Part shown: positions 54,539-64,000 of the stretch, piece after piece
How the letters are laid out: the number at the start of each line of letters is the position of its first letter
Numbering within the stretch: position 1 is the stretch's first letter
Source of the DNA: Haliclystus octoradiatus
Taxonomy: Eukaryota; Cnidaria; Staurozoa; Stauromedusae; Haliclystidae
Assembly: GCA_916610825.1 (NCBI GenBank)
Contig: OU744447.1
Location: forward strand, 2,778,146-2,842,145
Length of the DNA: 64,000 nt
Direction of reading: 5' to 3'
Notes under the pieces: generated by a model
Seen by the model: only the letters and a program-made list of their open reading frames with translations
What the model was told of the DNA's origin: nothing
Database searches by the model: none
Position numbers and translations under genes: made by a program

Positions 54539-56034
54539 GAAACTTGAAAATGAACCAGTTTTATGATAATTAAAACAATACGAAATACTGAATTACATTG
54601 AATTACCAGTATAACTAGGCCAAACAAAATATTTTTTTGAAATCAAAGAAACGTAGACCTATTTCATGTAGTGTTGATATCAGCAATACATATAGCGCGG
54701 CACAAACGCTATGAAAATTGAAGACACTTTAGGTCTTAATTAAATTTATTAATGAAACAAAATGCCGTTCATTACTTTTATCAAAATCGAGATATAAAAC
54801 ATTTCACTTTTAAAAAGGCTATTTTGATATATAATTTGTGAGAACACTGAGCAAACAATCTGTTTTGAAATGAACAATCTATCGCGGGGCATAAAAACAA
54901 ATTAACTTGCAAAAATTTCAAAATGACGTTGGCGTTCGACTAATTCGAAAAATATTCAAAGTTCGAATAGATTATCTGTCTACAGTCTAAAATTACAGAG
55001 TTTAGAATCAATCAAGGCATTGCACAAAAGTATTTCTATAATTTATTATTTAATATAAAAACATGAATCATTTGGTTTTGAGCAGGCAGGCTTTTATTTT
55101 CAGATTTTGCTTCCATAATTAACGAAGGAATTATATGCATCGATTAAAATTTAAATTTCATTTTGTTGACTTTCTATACGAATAAGACACAGTATGTTAC
55201 TACTGTTTCAAGAATAAAAATAGCGGTGTCTTGTTATTATCGTTGATCAACATTTAATAAAGTTAATTTCAGGTATATCAAATTTAACAAAGTTAAATTG
55301 AATTGAGCGTATGATTTGTGATAAATAATAATAATTATAATATTTTCAGCGTTAAAAAGATTTGCTTTGAATTTAAAAACACAAAAACATAATTTAAAAA
55401 CATTTTTAAATAGTTAATACAGTTTGGATGAGTGTAACAAACCTTGTGTTACAAAAATAAAGAGGGGAAAAGGTTGCATGAAATAATTGATCATAGCAAA
55501 CAATATTTATTAACATACAACTTACCATTTTCCAAATGAGATCCAAATAAAAACTATACGAGCGGCATAATCTCCGAACAACATTTAAATACATAATAGC
55601 GGGTTCTCTGAGTTAATACACCAATCAATAATAAGTCAACAACCATATTTTATCGAAGGAGAATGTACGCCCGATAAGAATAAAATAAAGATTGTCATTT
55701 ATTCGAAATAATTCTGACAAAAATGATCATTTCATATCGGTTCAAATGCAAGGTAAACTAGATTCATTTTCTATATAAGTAAATCCTTTTCATCCGACAT
55801 CATAACATGAGCATTTAAATAATACCATTGGCAATGGTATTTCATATCTTTGAAGCTGCACTAAACATCTCCACTCTATAAACCATCGCATCCGTTTCAA
55901 TAAATTCTGAATAAATATGCATATCACGAATCTGGCAAAATGAGTTCCGGAATGAGTTGTTTTCGTTTTTTATCAAAATAATTAATTTATTCATAATCCT
56001 CTTTTCTTTCATTCGACATCTGTAATGTTTTATA
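54539..56034 (+). mobile_element. Helitron-like copy H11, continued
   Basis: It resumes gaaacttgaaa after the LTR element and runs to about 56034 (tctgtaatgttttataaa), where H12 begins in opposite orientation. The 3' end with its tRNA-like part is not seen here; it may resume right of the window if H12 was inserted into H11. Confidence 0.75.
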
Positions 56035-58047
56035 AATTAGCAATGAGTGTAGTCCATAATGGACCTTCTATGATAAAACTTTCAGATCACTTATAATTAA
56101 ACAATTGACTAAGCTTTCTATCGCTGTATAATACGGAGTATGAACTCTGGAGGAGAACATAAGACACAATACGCATTGAAACGATGTAGCATTAATCAAT
56201 ACTTATTAATCATTCCTTTAATAAAAATTTAATTTATTTCACATCAATTGAGTCGATTGAAATGTATAATTTAACGTAGCTATGTCTACATAGAAAAACT
56301 TTATTTTATGTGTTGAAAGGAAGCCAGAACACATTAATTATTATAAATTACAAATACTCAGTCAAATTTCGAAATCTGAAACTTTCCATAAAAAATCACT
56401 TCAAATCCGATCCGATGCGAAGACCTAAAATATTAACCCGAATCTGACCCGACACGATCGGATCGCGTTCAGTTCGAATTCATAAATCTTTATTGCAATA
56501 TATACAACACTAATGTGGTGTTCACAAAATAACGCCGTCAAGGTGTGGCCGGTCAAACTCGTGGCATTGCATGCAATATATTCAGTATTAAATTAATTTA
56601 GCTTCGACAAATCACATGGTCCACTAATTTCTGTTATTAACATGATCAAACGATATCTTTTGTTAATTAACAATGATTTAATGCTTCATATTAAAAAAAA
56701 AAACAGAAAAATCGTTGATAAAAACTGCCGAATGGCGGATTTGAATTTACTACCCTGATATTGTAATACCAGAGCATTAACCAATGAGCCAACCCCTTAC
56801 TTACTGTTCTACGCGCTTTGACTGTACTAATCAACAAACCTGCTGCTTCGACAACGTATTACTGAACAAGGCGACAGCGCGTGTATTGATTTCAAACTAT
56901 ATATATAATCTGAAAATATTATGATATGATAGTATATGAGCCTATATATTTTTGATCTTTGCAATCTCAGCAAGTAGGCCTGTGATTTTCATGGCAGTCT
57001 ATCAAAATACTAAGAGTTCGGTGAAAATAAAATTTTTAAAAGTAAACAAAAGATGTGAAAAGTTGACCTCATAGTGCTTCTTGTTATCAAATTTTCCAGA
57101 CTAATAGCATCAACATTCTTTTAAAAGGAAATAAAATTCTATAATAAATCGCTATACTAATTTGATATTGATATTATGTTACATCTTGTTGTCAATATTT
57201 CTACGCGCTATTTATAATACATTACAGATGTCGAATGAAAGAAAAGATGATTATGAATAAATTAATTATTTTGATAGAAAAACGAATACAACTCATTTTG
57301 CCAGATTCGTGATATGCATATTTATCCAGAATTTATTGAAACTGACGCGATGGTTTATAGAGTGGAAATGTTTAGTGCAGCTTCAAAGATATAAAATACC
57401 ACAGCCGATGGTAATATTTAAATGCTCATGTTATGATGTCTGACGAAAAGGATAATTTACTATGTAGAAAATGAATCTACTTTACCATGCATTTGATCAC
57501 GATATGAAATGATCATTTTTGTCAGAATTATTTCGAATAAAAGACAATCTTTATTTTATTCTTATCGGGCGTACATTCTCCTTCGATAAAATATGGTTGT
57601 TAACTTATTATTGATTTGTGTATTAACTCAGAGAACCCGCTATTATGTATTTAAATGTTGTTCGGAGATTATGCCGCTCGTATAGTTTTTATTTGGATCT
57701 CATTTGGAGAATGGTAAGTACTATTTGAATAAATATTGTTTGCTATGATCGATTATTTCATGCAAACTTTTCACTTTTTATGTTTGTAACACAAGGTTTG
57801 TTACACTCATCCAAACTGTATTAACTATTTAAAAATGTTTTTGAATTATGTTTTTGTGCTTTTAAATTCAAAGCAAAATTTTTGAATGCTGAAAATATTA
57901 TAATTATTATTATTTATCACAAATCATACGCTCAATTCAATTTAACTTTGTTAAATTTGATATACCTGAAATTAACTTTATTAAATGTTGATCAAAGATA
58001 ATAACAAGACATCGCTATTTTTATTCTCGAAACTGTAGTAACATACT
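56035..58047 (-). mobile_element. Helitron-like copy H12, left part
   Basis: In + coordinates it starts TTAGCAATGAGTG followed by the TCCATAATGGA palindrome, so the 3' end is CTAA, still fitting the CTRR rule. The tRNA-like segment is at 56726-56802. It is broken at 58047 within gtagtaacatact by LINE E and resumes at 61126. Confidence 0.78.
56726..56802 (-). other. tRNA-like segment inside Helitron H12
   Basis: On the minus strand: GGCTCATTGGTTAATGCTC and a damaged B-box AATTCAAATCC. Confidence 0.45.
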
Positions 58048-58209
58048 ATACAAATACTATACTATACTAATATACAAATAGACTTAGATGGATTCACTGT
58101 ACATAGGAAAGACCGTCCCAACAGCACTGCTGGAGGTGGGCTTGTATTCTACATCAACGACAACATCGCTTGCAGAAGAAAACCTAAATGGGAAAATAAC
58201 GATATTGAG

Positions 58210-59940
58210 ATGATGGCACTCGATATTAAATTTGGCTTAAAAAAGGTGTCAATAATATTAACATACCGGCCACCAAATTTTGCACTGAAAAAGTATTTTG
58301 ACTGTCTAAATAGTATTATGGAAACATTACTTAGATCAAGATCTGAGGTAGTATTGCTAGGTGATTTGAATTGCGATATTAGCAAAATAGTGAATAACAC
58401 TCCTGGACAATCCCTTCAAGAATTTATTGATAACTACGCTCTCATCAATCTGATCAATGGACCAACCAGACCATCATCAGGGACATCACTTGATGTCATA
58501 CTCATATCGCATCCAAGACCCTTTGTTGCTAGTAACATCATCGCTACTGGAGCTTCCGACCACAGTATCTGCATGACAACATACAAAACTAAATGCCTAC
58601 GCACACAGCCAAGATTAATAACTTACAGAAAAACGAAAAATACAAACTTTACTTCACTCAATAATGATCTCTGTGGGATACAATGGGAACGTATGTACAC
58701 TAATGATAACGGTGAGCTACTGTCAGCCGATGATGTATGGAACAGATGGTTCTTTGAAGTTAACTCAGTCATAGAGAAACATTCACCATTGACATCTAAA
58801 CTTATCAAGGCACAAAGACCACCATGGATTACAGCTAAAATCGACGAAGCTATCAGACTCAGAGATCACTTATCGAAGTTACCACGAAATGAAGAAAATA
58901 TCCGCCGCTTCCACACTCAACGGAATCTAGTCACAAAACTTAAACGACACAGCCTCCAACAATATCTCGAAACATCTTCAAAGACTGAACCCTCAAAATT
59001 TCACCGTAACCTACAAAAAATCACTGGTATTGGGAAAAACAAATCTGCTAATGTAGCTAATTTATTGGAAAACAATTGCTTAATAACCTCCGCTAAAGAA
59101 AAAGCACAAATAATAGGAAGTTATTTTAAAAAATGCATACCACCTACTTCAAACTGGACTGCCGACTATCTCAAAAATCACCCAAGCATACATCAAATCA
59201 TGAATCGCTCCTGCACTTCCTTCTGTTTTAAATACACATCAGACAATGAAGTAAATAACATTATCAAAAGATTCAGAACTAATAAGGCAACTGGGGTCGA
59301 TAACATATCCGTAAGCTTCCTCAAAACTATCCTACCTAGCCTCACCTCTCCTATTACCGATCTATTCAATCACTTAATAACAATAAATGAAATACCAAAA
59401 GCCTGGAAACATGGCATAGTCGATCCATCAAATAAAAAAAACGATCCATCAAATAAAGAAAATTATCGACCAATTACCATCCTCACTCATATCTCCAAAG
59501 CATTCGAGAAAATCTTAGCAAATCAACTCCAAAATCACATCAAACCAATTTTCCCACCTGATATGTTTGGCTTTGTACATAGTCACAGTGCTGAAATGGC
59601 CCTCATGAAACTAACACAAGATTGTAGAACAGCCATCAACAAAAAACAAACTACTGCAATCGTCTCCCTCGATCTCTCCAAGGCATTTGATATGGTACAC
59701 CATAAACTTCTGATGGAAAAATTGAGAGCTTACGGTGTAAATCCATCAAGTTGTAACTTAATCAACAATTACCTAAGTGGAAGAACACAATCTATCAGAG
59801 TTGAAAGTCAGACTTCCTCGCCCTTCTCCTGCCCTCGGGGAGTCCCACAAGGGTCGATAATCACCACTACTATTCAATATCTACGTAGCAGACTTTTCAT
59901 TTCTTCCAATAACCTCTTCCATCATACGATACGCAGATGA
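58210..59940 (+). pseudogene. LINE E endonuclease and reverse transcriptase, main frame
   Basis: A 576-residue frame; its Met is internal, since coding begins upstream at about 58087. Residues 15-130 are the endonuclease, with EVVLLGDLNCD (catalytic GD-N), SLDVIL and GASDHSICM (SDH box). Reverse transcriptase begins near residue 350: FRTNKATGVDNISVSFLK, IPKAWKHGIVDP, YRPITILTHISKAFEKI, MFGFVHSHSAEMAL, IVSLDLSKAFDMVHHKLLME (first catalytic Asp), RGVPQGSI. There the frame is lost; the YADDTTL active-site box is in another frame at about 59927-59950, directly before a stop. A small in-frame tandem repeat (DPSNKKNDPSNKENYRPI) is specific to this copy. Confidence 0.85.
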
Positions 59941-60001
59941 TACAACGCTATAATATTCCTCCAACCACAAAAACACTGCTGTCCAACACCTCAACAAAGA
60001 C

Positions 60002-60451
60002 TTGGAAAAGGTGCACCAATGGTTCCAGCTGAATTGTCTAAAACTGAACCCCTCAAAAACTCAATGCCTACTAATCACTCACATTCCAGAACCCGACATT
60101 CACGTTACGAGCGCAAATCTTCTAAGTACTAATCAAATACATAACAAAGACATTACAATCGATGATGTAACCTTACCTTGGCTCAATATAATAAAGATAC
60201 TCGGTGCTCACATTGACAGTAGATTAAACATGAGATATCATCTTCGCAATTGCATCAGAAAAGCCAATCTCTCCCTATATCAAATCAAACAGGTTAAGAA
60301 ATCCCTAAACCCACACCTTGCCAATACACTTTACAAGACATACATCCGTCCTCACCTAGAACATTGTAGCCTACTTCTTCTTGGAATTAATCAAACGGAT
60401 AGACTAAAATTAGAAAGAATTCAACAAAAATCACTAAAACACCTAACATGA
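60002..60451 (+). pseudogene. LINE E reverse transcriptase thumb
   Basis: A 149-residue frame with VHQWFQLNCLKLNPSKTQCL (the WF--N-L-LN--KT motif), IKILGAHIDSRLNMRYHLRN, LYKTYIRPHLEHCSLLLLGI and LERIQQKSLKHLT. It ends at a stop at 60449, after which the tail continues (KEYRLPSLHVRR, then VAVGTRVWNFIPEVIR) to about 60810 with one more stop. Confidence 0.8.
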
Positions 60452-61125
60452 CCCAATACTGGTAAAGAATATCGTCTTCCATCTCTACACGTCAGAAGAA
60501 TAGTAAAATTAACCAATATGATCCACAAAACACTCATAACAGAAACTCCAAAACTTTTACACTCCCTCTTCAAGATATCCAACACTAAATATACGTCATC
60601 TTGCCGTCCAAACAAACTCATCCCACCCATTTGCAAAACAACCCTGATGAAATGATCGATTGTAGCAGTAGGTACTAGAGTCTGGAACTTTATCCCGGAA
60701 GTAATACGTGGGGAAGCAATAAGAACATTCAAAGAGTCAACTCTTGCGTATTTGACATCCCTGGAATGGAAAATAAATTATTGGTTTATGTCAATCAGCT
60801 GTCGATAGTTAGATTATAATATTATATATATCAAAAACACTAGTATTCTCCTCATAAATATAATAAAATTAGCATAATTATGGAACTTGTCTCATTCAAA
60901 AAACGAAAAAAAAACGAAAAAAATAAAAAAATAAAAAAAATAACAAAATAATAAAATAAAAATAAAAATTGTATTATATTATTAATACTATTATCCTTAT
61001 CATTATTTCTACTAATTTACAATATTATAATTAATAACTTACTTTTAAATTCGTATCAATGTATAAACGAGCATTTGCTCATTTTGGTTACGAATCGAAA
61101 TAAAATTATACACACACACACACAC

Positions 61126-62128
61126 ACTGTGTCTTATTCGTATAGCAAGTCAACAAAATGAAATTTTAATTTTAATCGATGCCTATAATTCCTTCGTTAA
61201 TTATGGAAGCAAAATCTGAAAATAGAAGCCTTGCTGCTCAAAACCAAATGATTCGTTTTTTTATATTAAATAATAAATTATAGAAATACTTTTGTGCAAT
61301 GCCTTGATTCATTCTAAACTCTATAATTTTAGACTGTAGACAGATAATTTCTTCGAACTTTGAATATTTTTCGAATTAGTCGAACGCCAACGTCAATTTG
61401 AAAATTCTTGCAAATTAATTTGTTTTTAAGCCCAGCGATAGATTATTCATTTCAAAACAGATTGTTTGCTCAGTGTTCTCACAAATTATATATCAAAATA
61501 TCCTTTTTAAAAGTCAAATGTTTTATATCTCGATTTTGAGAAAAGTAATGAACGGCATTTTGTTTCATTAATAAATTAAATTAAGACCTCAAGTCTCTTT
61601 AATTTCATAGCGTTTGTGCCGCGCTATATGTATTGCTGATATCAACACTACATGAAATATGTCTACGTTTCTTTGATTTCAAAACATATTTTGTCTGGCC
61701 TAGTTATACTGGTAATTCAATGTAATACAGTATTTCGTATTGTTTTAATTATCATGAAACTGATTCAGTTTCAAGTTCAAACAATTTACACGCAGCTTTT
61801 AAATTCAAAGCAAAATATTTTTGTTCTGGAGAATTCAATTTGAAGTCGATTTGGCGGCCAGCTAGATTATCGACCTATGAAATTTTTCAAAATCTCTGAA
61901 TTTTTTAATGTAATGATGTCAAATAAAATATCAGATGAAGTATATTATTTTAAAACAACGTCATAAACCCATACTTTTCATACAACAAATTTGTTACTGT
62001 ACACGGTTATCTCGACACAAATGTTTAAATAATTTCCCGACAACGGATTATCCGTATTATATCGCCAGTAAGACGTACATAAGTCGCGGACAGACACAGA
62101 AATATCGAAATATCGAAATATCGAAATA
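61126..62128 (-). mobile_element. Helitron-like copy H12, right part
   Basis: It resumes actgtgtcttattcg and runs to the microsatellite (CGAAATAT)n at 62100-62127. There the next copy (H13) starts, so its own 5' terminus is not in the window. The ORF 61935-62132 recurs in five copies (17656, 20218, 40658, 50569, 61935) and is a by-product of shared sequence. Confidence 0.75.
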
Positions 62129-64000
62129 CTAGCAATGAGTGTTGTGGTCCATTATGGACCTTCTATGAAAAAACTTTCAGATCACTTATAATTAAACAAT
62201 TGACTAAGCTTTCTATCGCTGTATAATACGGAGTATGAACTCTGGAGGAGAACATGAGACACAATACGCATTGAAACGATGTAGCATTAATCAATACATC
62301 TTAATCATTCCTTTAATAAAAATTTAATTTAATTCACATCAATTGAGTCGATTGAAATGTATAATTTAACGTAGCTATCTCTACATAGAAAAACTTTATT
62401 TTATGTGCTGAAAGGAAACCAGAACACATTAATTATTATAAATTACAAATACTCAGTCAAATTTCGAAATCTGAAACTATCCATAAAAAATCACTTGAAA
62501 TCCGATCCGATCCGAAGACCTAAAATATTAACCCGAATCTGACCCGACACGATCGGATCGCGTTCGGTTCGAATTCATAACTCTTTATTGCAATATATAC
62601 AACACTAATGTGGTGTTCACAAAATAACGCCGTCAAAGTGTGGCCAGTCAAACTCGTGGCATTGCATGCGATACATTCAATATTAAATTTATCTAGCTTC
62701 GACAAGACACATGGTCCACTAATTTCTGTTATTAACATGATCAAATGATATCTTTTGTTAATTAACAATGATTTACTGCTTCATATTAAAAAAAAATCAG
62801 AAAAATCGTTGTTAAAAATTGCCGAATGGCGGATTTGAACTGACGACCCTGATATTGTAGTACCAGAGCATTAACCAATGAGCCACTGTCTTACTTATTA
62901 TTTAAGGCGCTTTGACTGTACTAATCAACAAACCTACTGCTTCGGCAACATATTACTGAACAAGGCGACAGCGCGTGTATTGATTTCAAATTATATATAT
63001 AATCTGAAAATATTATGATATGATAGTATATGAGCCTATATATTTTTGATCTTTGCAATCTCAGCAGTATGCCTGTGATTTTCATGGCAGTCTATCAAAA
63101 TACTAAGAGTTCGTTGAAAATAAAATTTTAAAAGTAAACAAAAGATGTGAAAAGTTGATCTCATAGTGCTTCTTGTTATCAAATTTTCCAGAATAATAGA
63201 ATCAACATTCTTTTAAAAGGAAATAAAGTTCTATAATAAATCGCTATACAAATTCGATATTGATATTATGTTACATCTTGTTGTCAATATTTCTACGCGC
63301 TATTTATAATACATTACAGATGTCGAATGAAAGAAAAGATGATTATGAATAAATTAATTATTTTGATAGAAAAACGAAAACAACTCATTTTGCCAGATTC
63401 GTGATATGCATATTTATTCAGAATTTATTGAAACGGACGCGATGGTTTATAGAGTGGAAATGTTTAGTGCAGCTTCAAAGATATAAAATAGCACAGCCGA
63501 TGGTAATATTTAAATGCTCATGTTATGATGTCTGACGAAAAGGACAATTTACTATGTAGAAAATGAATCTACTTTACCATGCATTTGATCACGATATGAA
63601 ATGATCATTTTTGTCAGAATTATTTCGAATAAAAGACAATCTTTATTTTATTCTTATCGGGCGTACATTCTCCTTCGATAAAATATGGTTGTTAACTTAT
63701 TATTGATTGGTGTATTAACTCAGAGAGTCCGCTATTATGTATTTAAATGTTGTTCGGAGATTATGCCGCTCGTATAGTTTTTATTTGGATCTCATTTGGA
63801 AAATGGTAAGTTGTATTTTAATAAATATTGTTTGCTATGATCGATTATTTCATGCAGCCTTTTCACTTTTTATTTTTGTAACACAAGGTTTGTTACACTC
63901 ATCCAAACTGTATTAACTATTTAAATATGTTTTTGAATTATGTTTTTGTGCTTTTAAATTCAAAGCAAAATTTTTGAACGCTGAAAATATTATAATTATT
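62129..64000 (-). mobile_element. Helitron-like copy H13, runs off the window
   Basis: In + coordinates it starts CTAGCAATGAGTGTTG with the GTCCATTATGGAC palindrome, preceded by A 62128. The tRNA-like segment is at 62819-62895. It continues to the last base of the window. It looks inserted into the microsatellite of H12. Confidence 0.8.
62819..62895 (-). other. tRNA-like segment inside Helitron H13
   Basis: The clearest version. On the minus strand: GTGGCTCATTGGTTAATGCT (A-box) and CAGTTCAAATCCGCC (B-box). Confidence 0.55.

Larger units (their letters stand above)
58048..61125 (+). mobile_element. LINE E, CR1/L2-like, 5'-truncated, inserted in Helitron H12
   Basis: It interrupts the phrase acatact|gtgtctt of H12, with at most 3 bases (act) shared at the two edges. 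Coding starts inside the APE endonuclease (STAGGGLVFYIND). It is followed by the rest of the endonuclease, reverse transcriptase and the C-terminal tail to about 60810. Then comes an A/T-rich 3' UTR, a GAGCATTTGCTC hairpin at about 61068-61080, and a (CA)n tail ending at 61125. Frameshift near 59860 and stops near 59950 and 60450 disable it. CR1/L2 elements often have a 3' hairpin and a short repeat tail instead of poly(A). Confidence 0.85.

Noticed and set aside
62520..62768. Recurring ~82-codon ORF in H1, H5 and H13 (14923, 39907, 62520)
   Set aside because: Stops and frame differ between copies (for example in H9 and H12), so there is no sign of selection for a protein.

Overview
The window looks like AT-rich (roughly 70% A+T by eye), intron-rich nuclear DNA of an invertebrate animal. 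I infer this from spliced exons with GT/AG borders and matching phases, extracellular animal domains (F5/8 type C and immunoglobulin), and dense LINE, gypsy and Helitron material. There are no operons, long host ORFs or bacterial signals. I cannot name the species; a tunicate, cnidarian or similar marine invertebrate would fit.

Layout. 1-1010: LINE remnant. 1690-5900: old tandem arrays of two kinds, with a 1.4-kb inverted-repeat element lodged in them. 5.9-9.1 kb: LINE scraps and a dispersed repeat. 9793-37774: the only host gene I can support. It lies on the + strand in six visible exons that encode the end of one F5/8C (discoidin-like) domain, two complete F5/8C domains of two exons each, then one Ig-like domain. 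Phases agree at every junction. Both ends of the gene are missing or lie outside the window. Its 18.2-kb intron (10965-29129) is filled with Helitrons and three minus-strand LINE remnants. Its last visible intron (32818-37396) holds a 3.5-kb element with about 640-bp inverted arms and a nested 452-bp TTAA-flanked MITE.

39.5-64 kb is almost wholly mobile DNA. The main component is a family of about 3-kb non-autonomous elements with all the terminal marks of canonical Helitrons: 5' TC, 3' CTAG preceded by a GTCCAT/ATGGAC hairpin, and insertion between A and T without target duplication. At least nine separate copies or large fragments are present, plus several scraps, and one copy (12534-15540) sits precisely inside another. 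Most copies that keep the middle carry a tRNA-like segment with A-box and B-box. No Rep/helicase gene is present.

Two Ty3/gypsy-type elements are present. One (50925-54534) is complete at its edges (LTRs, 4-bp target duplication AAGT, polypurine tract) but has lost reverse transcriptase and RNase H while keeping gag, protease, integrase and a chromodomain. The other (47368-48640) is a gag piece fused to the end of RNase H. A CR1/L2-like LINE (58048-61125) is inserted in another Helitron copy. The right third is therefore a nested stack: LTR element inside a Helitron, a second Helitron at that Helitron's broken edge, a LINE inside the second Helitron, and a third Helitron at its microsatellite.
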